Origin: Acinetobacter lwoffii
GTDB lineage: Bacteria; Pseudomonadota; Gammaproteobacteria; Pseudomonadales; Moraxellaceae
Assembly: GCA_013530545.1 (NCBI GenBank)
Contig: SPVA01000063.1
Span: forward strand, 1 to 41,120
Length of the DNA: 41,120 nt
Reading direction: 5' to 3'
The position numbers and the translations under genes were made by a program. A model generated the notes under the pieces. The model had not been told where the DNA came from, searched no databases, and was given only the letters and a program-made list of their open reading frames with translations. Shown here one piece after another: positions 1 to 7,312 of the stretch; within the stretch, counting starts at the first letter, position 1; each line of letters starts with the position of its first letter.

Positions 1-104
1 AAATCCATCAAAACGCCATCAATTGCACATGAACCTTCATAGTGTAGTTCTGCATGTGTAACGTGAGCGCGGTGAATTTTGCATTTTAATAAACGAGATA
101 GCAT
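1..104 (-). CDS. panD: Aspartate 1-decarboxylase, 5' part only (runs off the window)
   Basis: Makes beta-alanine from L-aspartate for pantothenate and coenzyme A synthesis in the cytoplasm. The 34 visible residues start [13 protein letters not shown] and contain the GSCAID segment, where the proenzyme cleaves itself between Gly24 and Ser25 to create the pyruvoyl cofactor. Lys9 and His11 near the N-terminus fit the family. The ATG is preceded by an AGGGGA ribosome binding site. About 90 residues lie beyond the window edge. The gene follows pth on the same strand after about 145 bp with no convincing terminator between them. Confidence 0.9.
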   Translation of the reverse strand, partial: MLSRLLKCKIHRAHVTHAELHYEGSCAIDGVLMD

Positions 105-248
105 GGCTAGCGTCCCCTGAGTTGACCTAAGAGTTTGATCATTTGGTTAAATCAATCTTGCTTGCTGTATGGTGAACAATCGAGCAAACGCATTTTGCGC
201 TTAAATAAACTTTCTGGCAAGCGGAATTGTCCAGCAATTTTTGAATGT

Positions 249-830
249 TTAGTTCGGCTTATATGCGTTGATTTGATTCATGGCTTGCTGTACTTCACCG
301 TTCACTAGCATTTTTGTGCGAGCGAGGGCATGGGAAATCGCATCATCCATTAAGTTCTGTTCGCTGCTAGGTGCTTTACTGAGCACATGACCGGAAACAC
401 GGTCTTTGGCACCAGGATGACCAATTCCAATACGCAGGCGATGGAAGTTTGAACCAATATGCGGAACGATATCGCGTAGACCATTATGACCACCGTGACC
501 ACCGCCAGTTTTCAGGCGAATGACACCAGGATTCATGTTCAGTTCATCATGGGCAATCAGGATCGATTCAGGTGCGATATTGTAAAATTTGGCGAAAGGA
601 ACAACACTTTTACCGGAAAGGTTCATAAAGGTTGTCGGTAGAAGAAGACGGACGTCTTGACCTTCGATATTGCCACGACCGCTAAATCCATTGAATTTCG
701 GGTCTTTTTTGAGGACAATGCCATATTGGTCTGCAAGGCGTTCTACGAACCAGAAGCCTGCATTATGGCGGGTTTGGGCATACTCAGAACCTGGGTTACC
801 CAAACCAACAATCAGTGAAATATTTGACAC
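249..830 (-). CDS. pth: Peptidyl-tRNA hydrolase
   Basis: Cleaves peptidyl-tRNA released prematurely from ribosomes, recycling tRNA. The 193-residue protein has the normal bacterial Pth length and its active-site residues: Asn12, His22 (catalytic, E. coli His20), Asn70 in the FMNLSG motif, Asp95 in HDELN and Asn116 in the glycine-rich GGGHGGHNG stretch. The start codon is GTG at 830, 18 nt after the rplY stop, so it is almost certainly co-transcribed with rplY. The L25-Pth pair is common in bacteria. Confidence 0.97.
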   Translation of the reverse strand: MSNISLIVGLGNPGSEYAQTRHNAGFWFVERLADQYGIVLKKDPKFNGFSGRGNIEGQDVRLLLPTTFMNLSGKSVVPFAKFYNIAPESILIAHDELNMNPGVIRLKTGGGHGGHNGLRDIVPHIGSNFHRLRIGIGHPGAKDRVSGHVLSKAPSSEQNLMDDAISHALARTKMLVNGEVQQAMNQINAYKPN

Positions 831-848
831 TAATTACACCATTAACAC

Positions 849-1145
849 TTATGCGCGTTTGAAGTCAGCGTGCATAGGTGTGTTTTTAGCTGGGTGACGT
901 TGTAACGCTTGGATTTTAACGCTTTCAACTTTACCGTCTACATCAATTTCGATAACTTCTTCAAAGAATGAATTGTTTTCTAAGAATTTAACAAGCTGAC
1001 GAAGCTCAACAGTAATTGCTACAGGAGCAGCTTCACCACCGTAGATGATTGCAGGAACTTTAGCTTGAAGACGAAGGCGGCGGCTCGCACCTTTCCCTTG
1101 AACTGCTTCTTCACGTGCTGCTGCGTTTAATACGAAGTTTGCCAT
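849..1145 (-). CDS. rplY: 50S ribosomal protein L25 (short form)
   Basis: Binds 5S rRNA in the large ribosomal subunit. The 98-residue product MANFVLNA... has the N-terminal 5S-binding beta barrel (SRRLR, VPAIIYGG) and ends QALQRHPAKNTPMHADFKRA. It lacks the long C-terminal CTC extension found in many other bacteria. I chose the ATG at 1145, because an AGG sits 9 nt upstream of it. The in-frame ATG three codons earlier (1154) directly abuts that AGG. It lies between prs and pth, separated from prs by two hairpins. Confidence 0.95.
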   Translation of the reverse strand: MANFVLNAAAREEAVQGKGASRRLRLQAKVPAIIYGGEAAPVAITVELRQLVKFLENNSFFEEVIEIDVDGKVESVKIQALQRHPAKNTPMHADFKRA

Positions 1146-1172
1146 GATAGACATCCTATTTAAGTTAAATGA

Positions 1173-1195
1173 ACCAGACTTGCGACCAGTCTGGT
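1173..1195 (-). other. Hairpin in the rplY 5' leader
   Basis: A perfect 8-bp inverted repeat, ACCAGACT/AGTCTGGT with a 7-nt loop, lies between the prs terminator-like hairpin and rplY, about 28 nt upstream of the rplY start. It has no U-tract on the minus strand, so it is not a terminator by itself. It could be a processing site or an L25 autoregulatory structure; this is inference from position only. Confidence 0.45.
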
Positions 1196-1198
1196 GAG

Positions 1199-1226
1199 TA
1201 AAAGCCCTACCAAATGGCAGGGCTTT
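1199..1226 (-). terminator. Probable partial terminator after prs
   Basis: The hairpin AAAGCCCT...AGGGCTTT, with an inner CC/GG pairing, lies 18 nt after the prs stop and is followed on the minus strand by TTTTA. The short U-tract suggests incomplete termination, with read-through into rplY-pth. Confidence 0.65.
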
Positions 1227-1243
1227 GAAAATTCAGCGCTCTA

Positions 1244-2197
1244 TTATAGATAAGAATCAAACATTGCGCTAATAGATTCTTCGTTGTTAATACGACGAAT
1301 CGTTTCGGCAACCATGCTGGCTACTGAAACCTGGCGAATCTTGCCCAGTGCTAAAGCTTCATCAGAAAGAGGAATGGTATCAGTCACAACCAGTTCATCA
1401 ATCACAGAATTCTTTAAGTTTTCAATCGCTTTACCAGAAAGTACTGGATGCGTTGCATATGCAACAACCTTGCGAGCACCGAAAGTTTTCAATGCATCAG
1501 CAGCTTTGCATAGCGTACCAGCAGTATCTACCATGTCATCAACGATGACACAATCACGATCTTTTACATCGCCAATCAAATGCATCACTTGTGATTCATT
1601 CGCTTTTTGACGACGCTTATCGATGATTGCAAGATCGATATCGCCCATTTGTTTCGCAACAGCACGTGCACGAACGACACCACCGACGTCAGGTGAAACC
1701 ACCATCAGGTTGTGATGCGATTGTTGACGCAAGTCAGCAAGTAGCGCTGGTGTACCGTAGATGTTGTCTACAGGGATATCGAAGAAGCCTTGGATCTGGT
1801 CAGCGTGCAAGTCGATCATCACAACACGGTCAACGCCTACAGTAGTGAGCATGTCTGCTACAACTTTTGCAGTAATTGGAACACGTGCTGAACGTGGACG
1901 ACGGTCTTGACGAGCATAACCAAAATAAGGAATCACGGCAGTAATACGACCCGCACTTGCACGACGCAAAGCATCAGCCATCACCAAGATTTCCATCAGG
2001 TTATCATTAGTTGGGGCACAAGTAGGTTGTACGATAAATACGTCTTTACCACGAACGTTTTCAGTAATCTCGACAGCAATTTCACCGTCAGAGAACTGAC
2101 CTACAGAGGCAGCGCCTAGAGGAATATGTAAGTGACTTACGACTTTTTGAGCGAATTGTGGATGCGCAGATCCACTAAAAACGACAAGATTGGGCAT
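1244..2197 (-). CDS. prs: Ribose-phosphate pyrophosphokinase (PRPP synthetase)
   Basis: Makes 5-phosphoribosyl-1-pyrophosphate from ribose 5-phosphate and ATP, the precursor of purines, pyrimidines, NAD, His and Trp. The 317-residue protein has the class I Prs motifs: the flexible FGYARQDR region, the divalent-cation site near [11 protein letters not shown], and the PRPP-binding loop [14 protein letters not shown]. The open frame extends 21 codons further upstream, but that part enters tRNA-Gln. MPNLVVFSG at 2197, with AAGGG just upstream, is the expected start. The mRNA probably begins with the tRNA-Gln at 2234-2308 and is released by RNase P/3' tRNA processing. Confidence 0.97.
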   Translation of the reverse strand: MPNLVVFSGSAHPQFAQKVVSHLHIPLGAASVGQFSDGEIAVEITENVRGKDVFIVQPTCAPTNDNLMEILVMADALRRASAGRITAVIPYFGYARQDRRPRSARVPITAKVVADMLTTVGVDRVVMIDLHADQIQGFFDIPVDNIYGTPALLADLRQQSHHNLMVVSPDVGGVVRARAVAKQMGDIDLAIIDKRRQKANESQVMHLIGDVKDRDCVIVDDMVDTAGTLCKAADALKTFGARKVVAYATHPVLSGKAIENLKNSVIDELVVTDTIPLSDEALALGKIRQVSVASMVAETIRRINNEESISAMFDSYL

Positions 2198-2233
2198 GAA
2201 GCACCCTTGGCGGTTGGGATATATGGGAATAGA

Positions 2234-2308
2234 TGGCAGGGGTAGCTGGATTCGAACCAACGGATGCCGAGATCAAAACCCGGTGCCTTACCACTTGGCG
2301 ATACCCCT
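2234..2308 (-). tRNA. tRNA-Gln (anticodon TTG), copy 1, next to prs
   Basis: 75-nt gene with encoded CCA. The acceptor stem is AGGGGTA/TACCCCT with discriminator G. The anticodon loop TTTTGAT gives TTG, and the T-loop is TTCGAAT. It is preceded by its own sigma70-like promoter and lies 36 nt upstream of the prs start. Confidence 0.97.
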
Positions 2309-2319
2309 AATGCGGCAGA

Positions 2320-2348
2320 ACTTTAATATTTTTGCGGTAAAGTGTCAA
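2320..2348 (-). promoter_or_regulatory. Internal sigma70 promoter for tRNA-Gln copy 1 and prs
   Basis: On the minus strand a consensus -35 TTGACA (2348-2343) is followed after 17 bp by TAAAGT (2325-2320), about 12 nt upstream of the tRNA 5' end. It sits in the only long spacer (92 bp) of the four-tRNA cluster, so prs can be expressed with one tRNA independently of the upstream lolB-ispE unit. Confidence 0.7.
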
Positions 2349-2400
2349 GGTAAATTAACAGTCTTACAGCAAATGAGTGTTCTGTCTTTTTTCGAGAAAA

Positions 2401-2475
2401 TGGCAGGGGCGGCTGGATTCGAACCAACGGATGCCGAGATCAAAACCCGGTGCCTTACCACTTGGCGACGCCCCT
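2401..2475 (-). tRNA. tRNA-Gln (anticodon TTG), copy 2, variant acceptor stem
   Basis: 75 nt with CCA. Identical to the other three copies except that the acceptor stem is AGGGGCG/CGCCCCT: two base pairs differ, each with its compensating partner, so the stem is intact. The anticodon is TTG. Confidence 0.97.
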
Positions 2476-2493
2476 AATTTGATGACTGTAAGA

Positions 2494-2568
2494 TGGCAGG
2501 GGTAGCTGGATTCGAACCAACGGATGCCGAGATCAAAACCCGGTGCCTTACCACTTGGCGATACCCCT
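2494..2568 (-). tRNA. tRNA-Gln (anticodon TTG), copy 3
   Basis: 75 nt with CCA, identical to copy 1. It is separated from copy 2 by only 18 nt, so the two are almost certainly co-transcribed and processed from one RNA. Confidence 0.97.
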
Positions 2569-2594
2569 AATACAGTACATCTACAGGTGAAAAA

Positions 2595-2669
2595 TGGCAG
2601 GGGTAGCTGGATTCGAACCAACGGATGCCGAGATCAAAACCCGGTGCCTTACCACTTGGCGATACCCCT
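2595..2669 (-). tRNA. tRNA-Gln (anticodon TTG), copy 4, abutting ispE
   Basis: 75 nt with CCA, identical to copy 1. Its 5' end is only 2 nt after the ispE stop codon, leaving no room for a promoter. It must be excised from the ispE transcript or from an RNA started inside ispE. Confidence 0.97.
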
Positions 2670-2671
2670 AT

Positions 2672-3487
2672 CTACACTTTAAACCGAACTAAAGGTGATT
2701 CTTGTAAACTGTTGACCAGGTAAGCTTTACATGGTGCATTTGCAAGAATATCTTCGATATTCAGATTGTCAGTGACTTCAATAAACACACAAGCACCTGT
2801 ACCTGTAAGCTGGTCGAGATATTGCATCGCTTCATCGACTTCAGGATATAAGGATCGAGCCAGTGGCTCAAAGTTATTTCCAAAATCAGATGGCGTTTGC
2901 TGATAGGCGCAAAATTTAGTGCTCTTCGTGTCTCTTGTCAATGCTTTTTGCGAAAAAAGCAGTTGAGTGCTGATAAAACAATCAGGTTTTAACACAATGA
3001 ATTTTTTTTGATCTAAGTCTATGAATGTTAAGTGTTCACCAATGCCTTCAGCCCAGGCATTTTTACCATGCACAAATATCGGCACATCTGCACCCAGTTT
3101 AACCCCGAGATCTGCCAGTTGCTCAACATTTAAACCGCACTGCCAGAGCTGGTTTATCACAATCAGGGTCGTCGCTGCATTGGAAGACCCACCGCCAAGA
3201 CCTGCACCCATCGGGATATTTTTTTCCAGACGAATTTTTAGTCCGCACGGCGTTTGGGCATAAGGCTTCAACAACTGTATCGCCCGATAGATTAGATTCT
3301 GTTGCAGATCGACGGAGGCCAGACCTTCAATCTGAATCGCATCATCGGCGCTTGGTTCAAACTCCAGCCAGTCATACAGGTCAATCAGCTGAAAAATACT
3401 TTGCAGCTCATGATAACCATTTTCACGGCGACCGGTGATATGTAAAAACAAATTCAGTTTAGCAGGCGAGGGAACACGAATCATCAT
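2672..3487 (-). CDS. ispE: 4-diphosphocytidyl-2-C-methyl-D-erythritol kinase
   Basis: GHMP-family kinase of the non-mevalonate (MEP) isoprenoid pathway, phosphorylating CDP-methylerythritol with ATP. The 271-residue protein begins with the PSPAKLNLFLHI motif, in which the Lys is catalytic, and has the ATP-binding loop PMGAGLGGGSSNA around residue 95. The C-terminal motif LTGTGACVF is also present. Two ATGs are adjacent (3487 and 3484), and no clear Shine-Dalgarno separates them. It starts 18 nt after lolB and ends 2 nt before a tRNA-Gln, the conserved lolB-ispE-tRNA-prs order. Confidence 0.97.
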   Translation of the reverse strand: MMIRVPSPAKLNLFLHITGRRENGYHELQSIFQLIDLYDWLEFEPSADDAIQIEGLASVDLQQNLIYRAIQLLKPYAQTPCGLKIRLEKNIPMGAGLGGGSSNAATTLIVINQLWQCGLNVEQLADLGVKLGADVPIFVHGKNAWAEGIGEHLTFIDLDQKKFIVLKPDCFISTQLLFSQKALTRDTKSTKFCAYQQTPSDFGNNFEPLARSLYPEVDEAMQYLDQLTGTGACVFIEVTDNLNIEDILANAPCKAYLVNSLQESPLVRFKV

Positions 3488-3505
3488 GGGCTGGAATCAG
3501 GTCAA

Positions 3506-4084
3506 TTAACGGTTTTCAATGATCATTGTAATACGGTTTTCTGCACCATTTCCAAGTGACTGCTTTAAAATCAAACGGTTTGGCATTTTGGCCTGCGCAT
3601 TATAATTGAGATCGACCGTCCAGCCCTGTTCGATAATCTGGTTAATTCGCTGTGTATCGTCTTTTTGTAATTTGGCAGTCGTGGTAGCAGGGCGGGCTTG
3701 TACCCAATCGACTAAATAACTGATCGGCGCTTGCCAGCCGGTTGCACGTTGCAGTAATTCTTCGGCACTGGCTGCCTGAATCACACCGGTTTTTGCGCTG
3801 TTTAAGGTCACTTGTCCCGGTGTGCCAGAAATCTGGGTTTTACCGACGCCTAAGATACCGCTGAGCTCAATATCGAATTCTTCCTGCTGTTGTACCCAGG
3901 TAAAGAATGCGCTGCCAGTCTGTTGAGGGGTACGAACGCCAATTTTACCTTGCAGCTGAAATTGATTCTCTGCCTGTACAGACGGGGTGGCAGGCGCTTG
4001 AGGCTTGATCATCTGCTGACAGCCAGTTAAAAATAAAGCAGTGGCTGCAAAGGCACAGCAGCCCAATTGGCTCAAATTGCGCAT
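3506..4084 (-). CDS. lolB: Outer-membrane lipoprotein insertase LolB
   Basis: Accepts lipoproteins from LolA and inserts them into the inner leaflet of the outer membrane. The 192-residue precursor has a lipoprotein signal peptide with lipobox LTGC, giving Cys22 as the acylated N-terminus of the mature protein. Family features include FQLQGKIGVR, FTWVQQ and the late GWQAPISYLVDWVQARP segment. It lies 7 nt downstream of the TPR gene and 18 nt upstream of ispE, a likely operon. Confidence 0.95.
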   Translation of the reverse strand: MRNLSQLGCCAFAATALFLTGCQQMIKPQAPATPSVQAENQFQLQGKIGVRTPQQTGSAFFTWVQQQEEFDIELSGILGVGKTQISGTPGQVTLNSAKTGVIQAASAEELLQRATGWQAPISYLVDWVQARPATTTAKLQKDDTQRINQIIEQGWTVDLNYNAQAKMPNRLILKQSLGNGAENRITMIIENR

Positions 4085-4091
4085 AAATTAA

Positions 4092-5858
4092 TTAACTCGT
4101 TTTGGTTTGTGGTGCTAACAATAGCGAATTAAGTTGTTTCAATTCTGGGTCATTTGGATGGTTTTGTTGTAATTGTTGTAACACTTGGTGGAATTGTTGT
4201 AGATCACCTTTCATGTACAAGGAACGGGCATAACGCACGCCAATCTTCACATTCGGATTCAACTGATAAGCTTTGTATAACACGTCCGCAGCTGTGGCGA
4301 AGTCATTCTGTAAATAACAGATATAACCATAGGTATCCAGAATGGATGCCTGTTCCGGTGCATATTCCAGTGCCTGTTCGACATAGCGGCGTGCTTCTTC
4401 GAGACGACGGTTCTGCATCGCCAGGGTATAGGCATAGGCATTCAGATAGGTCGGACTGTTCGGTTCAATTTTAAGTAAAGTGTTAAGTAGTTCATCCAGC
4501 TTGATGCGATCCTGATGGGGGTTCAGCAACAGGACTTGCGAATAAACCAGTTCAGGGTCATCGGGCAGGTTTTTGCTGGCTTCTTCCAACAGGCGGATCG
4601 CGGCTTTTTTATTCTGCATGCGCGTCAAAATATCCGCTTGGGCTAGATAGAGGAAGCTGGCATGTTGTGGATAATTCACTCTTTCCTGTGTTAAGAAACG
4701 CAGCGCATCATGCAGCTTATCCTGCTGGGCGAAAATCGAGATCATGTTGCGACGTGAGACGGTGTAAAGACTGCCATCGACCAGACGATAATAAGCTTTA
4801 GCCGTTTCATAATGCTGTTTGCGTTCTGCATTCACTGCCAGATAATAATAGGCTTCATTTTGATACTGCGCAGAATAACGCAGTTCGACCAGATATTTTT
4901 CGGCTTTCTCGTATTCTTCCAGGTCGATACTGGTTAGTCCGGCAATAAACAGGGCTTCTTCGGCAGTCGGCCATTTTTTTAGAATGTCTTGCAGTTTTTT
5001 TAGCGCCAAAGTCGCTTCGTTCAGCTTGACCAGATATTTGACTTCGGCCAGACGCACATCCAGATTATTGCGGTGTTTACGGCTGGATTTTTCATACCAT
5101 TGCAGTGTCGCCTGAGTATCGCCGAGTGCATTGAGCAGATTGGCTTTCATCAGGATATATCCAGTCGCATTCGGGCGTTTTTTTAAGGCACGGTTAACTG
5201 TATTTAGAGCCTGTTCGAGCTGACCATTTTGCGCTTCCAGACCGGCCACCAGCACCAGAATAGACGGGTTGTCCTTGGCTTTGGTGGTACTTAAGGCCTG
5301 AATCAGATAAGTACGGTCTTCTGTACCTTCTGGTGAAATCCCTGCGAGAATTTCTTCCAGATCGGCGCTGTCATCAATTTGCAGGATTTTTTCTAAGGTC
5401 TCAGCGGCCAGCTCATATTCATGTGCTTTCAGGGCAATATGTGATAAATAAAATAAAGCGGGGACATCTTGCGGCTCTTGTACCACCCAGTGCGTGGAGA
5501 TATCTAGTGCTGCCTGAAGATCATCATGTTCCAGCGCGACATTCAGCGCACGTTGCTTGACTGAAGTGGAATTGCTCTTGATCGCTAGCACCGTATAGTT
5601 GTGCAAAGCGGTCGGAATGTCATGTGCAGCGATGGCAAACTCAGCCATCATACTTTGTTTTATCGCATCATAATTTTGATTTGCATGGTAAACTGCTTCC
5701 GCTGCATAGAGATGTGCAGTCGAAGCCATGCTACCCACCAGTAGGAATGTGGTAGAATATTGCTTAATTGTAGGGCCGTTGATACGGCTAATTGTTTGAC
5801 GCAATTTTTTCTTGATCCAAGTAATGCTTTTTATGACACCGATGTTGCACAATAGCAT
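4092..5858 (-). CDS. Exported tetratricopeptide-repeat protein of unknown partner
   Basis: The protein is 588 residues from the ATG at 5858. The N-terminus has basic residues, then a hydrophobic stretch TTFLLVGSMASTAHLYA followed by AEA, which looks like a Sec signal peptide with cleavage after LYA. The rest is a run of about 12 helical TPR-like repeats, for example a YLNAYAYTLA segment followed by an EEARRYVEQALEYAPEQASILDTYG-type unit near the C-terminus. It is probably a periplasmic or membrane-anchored scaffold. The start is uncertain: the open frame reaches 5909, which would overlap hemA, and no ribosome site is obvious; ATG at 5732 would destroy the signal peptide. First gene of the lolB-ispE unit. 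Confidence 0.8.
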   Translation of the reverse strand: MLLCNIGVIKSITWIKKKLRQTISRINGPTIKQYSTTFLLVGSMASTAHLYAAEAVYHANQNYDAIKQSMMAEFAIAAHDIPTALHNYTVLAIKSNSTSVKQRALNVALEHDDLQAALDISTHWVVQEPQDVPALFYLSHIALKAHEYELAAETLEKILQIDDSADLEEILAGISPEGTEDRTYLIQALSTTKAKDNPSILVLVAGLEAQNGQLEQALNTVNRALKKRPNATGYILMKANLLNALGDTQATLQWYEKSSRKHRNNLDVRLAEVKYLVKLNEATLALKKLQDILKKWPTAEEALFIAGLTSIDLEEYEKAEKYLVELRYSAQYQNEAYYYLAVNAERKQHYETAKAYYRLVDGSLYTVSRRNMISIFAQQDKLHDALRFLTQERVNYPQHASFLYLAQADILTRMQNKKAAIRLLEEASKNLPDDPELVYSQVLLLNPHQDRIKLDELLNTLLKIEPNSPTYLNAYAYTLAMQNRRLEEARRYVEQALEYAPEQASILDTYGYICYLQNDFATAADVLYKAYQLNPNVKIGVRYARSLYMKGDLQQFHQVLQQLQQNHPNDPELKQLNSLLLAPQTKTS

Positions 5859-5883
5859 AAATTTAGTGAAATGATGACCTGAT

Positions 5884-7173
5884 ATGTCTTTCTTTGCATT
5901 GGGTGTCAACCATCAAACTGCCTCTGTAGAACTGCGCGAACAGGTAGCTTTTAACCCTGAAAAGTTAAGTGCCATTCTTGCCGAGCAAAGCCAACACCCT
6001 GAACTGAATGACATGGTGGTGGTGTCTACATGTAACCGGACCGAAGTTTACGCGATGTCTGAAAATGCTGACATGGTGCTAAACTGGCTCGCCCAGAAAA
6101 ATGGGGTAGATGTCAAACAACTGCAACATCATGTCTATCGTTATGAAAATGCTCAAGCGGTGACGCATCTGATGCGTGTCGCCAGTGGTCTGGATTCACT
6201 GATGCTGGGCGAACCACAAATTCTGGGGCAGGTCAAAACCGCACTTTCTCTGGCCAAAGACTCCCATACGGTGTCGCGCAATCTCAACCGGATTTTTGAA
6301 TATGCCTTTTATGCCGCTAAACGCGTGCGTTCGGAAACGGCTGTCGGCAGTCATGCGGTCTCAATGGGCTATGCGGTGGCGCAACTGGCCTTGCAAGTAT
6401 TTAGTCATCCGGACAAGCTGACCATTATGATAGTGGCAGCCGGGGAGATGAACAGTCTGGTGGCCAAACACCTTGCAGAGATGGGGGTGGGCAAGATCAT
6501 TATCTGTAACCGTACCCGCGAGCGTGCGGATATCCTGGCACAGGAAATTGCACATCGGGTTGAGGTCGAAATTATAGGTTTTGATCAGCTTGCAGAAAAT
6601 CTGCATCGTGCCGATGTCATTTCCAGTTGTACCGGCAGTTTGCATCAAGTGATCCATTTTACCGATGTAAAGGCTGCACTGAAAAAACGTCGTTACCAGC
6701 AGATGCTACTGGTAGATCTGGCCGTGCCACGTGATATTGATGCCAAAGTAGAAAGCTTGGATGGGGTTTATCTATATGGGGTCGATGACCTGCAAAGCGT
6801 GATTGAGGAAAATCTGGCACAGCGCCGTCAAGCGGCTGTTGAAGCCGAGATCATGGTCAATCAGTTGGCTACAGAACTGATGACCCAGCAAAAGGTCAAA
6901 CAGGCCGGGGCGACCATTCATGCCTACCGTGACCACGGGGAAACATTACGTCAGGAAGAATTGTCACTGGCAATGCAGCGAATTGCCAAGGGTGAAAAGG
7001 CAGACATTGTACTGGCCGAGTTTTCGCATCGCTTAACTCAAAAACTGTTGCATCCAACCTCTATTGTGCTGCGTGAGGCGGCCAAAGCAGAAGATCCTGC
7101 CTATTTTGAGCTGTTGCAGGAAGAACTGGGCAATGTAGTCGCGAAACGTCGTAAATCCAGGCATTCGTTTTAA
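5884..7173 (+). CDS. hemA: Glutamyl-tRNA reductase
   Basis: First committed step of C5-pathway tetrapyrrole synthesis: reduces glutamyl-tRNA(Glu) to glutamate-1-semialdehyde using NADPH. The 429-residue protein has the N-terminal GVNHQTASV motif and the catalytic Cys50 in [11 protein letters not shown]. It also has the [18 protein letters not shown] signature, a nucleotide-binding domain and the C-terminal helical dimerisation domain. Its start is only 25 bp from the divergent TPR gene, so its promoter must lie inside that gene's 5' end. It converges with dnaG. Confidence 0.97.
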   Translation: MSFFALGVNHQTASVELREQVAFNPEKLSAILAEQSQHPELNDMVVVSTCNRTEVYAMSENADMVLNWLAQKNGVDVKQLQHHVYRYENAQAVTHLMRVASGLDSLMLGEPQILGQVKTALSLAKDSHTVSRNLNRIFEYAFYAAKRVRSETAVGSHAVSMGYAVAQLALQVFSHPDKLTIMIVAAGEMNSLVAKHLAEMGVGKIIICNRTRERADILAQEIAHRVEVEIIGFDQLAENLHRADVISSCTGSLHQVIHFTDVKAALKKRRYQQMLLVDLAVPRDIDAKVESLDGVYLYGVDDLQSVIEENLAQRRQAAVEAEIMVNQLATELMTQQKVKQAGATIHAYRDHGETLRQEELSLAMQRIAKGEKADIVLAEFSHRLTQKLLHPTSIVLREAAKAEDPAYFELLQEELGNVVAKRRKSRHSF

Positions 7174-7312
7174 TCAGCATGATGAGAAGCTTGGTTCTTT
7201 GCTGATTTGTACTTCAACATAAAACCCAGCCTGATTATTTGAGAAAATTATAAATAATAATGTGAGCTAGCAGTGACTTCATTGGATTCAAAAGAATCAA
7301 TAATTTGAAAAA

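Noticed and set aside
186..202. Hairpin after pth as a terminator
   Set aside because: A 7-bp stem with a wobble pair and only three T residues; too weak to call.
2198..2260. N-terminal extension of Prs
   Set aside because: The extra 21 codons overlap tRNA-Gln and are not protein-like; MPNLVVFSG with AAGGG upstream is the family start.
2190..2669. Four regularly spaced near-identical repeats resembling a CRISPR array, and open frames running through them
   Set aside because: The repeats are complete 75-nt tRNA-Gln genes with CCA; spacers vary from 18 to 92 bp. The frames across them are by-products of the tRNA sequence.
7281..7301. Hairpin between hemA and dnaG as a bidirectional terminator
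   Set aside because: The stem is short, AT-rich and imperfect and lacks a clear T-run on either side.
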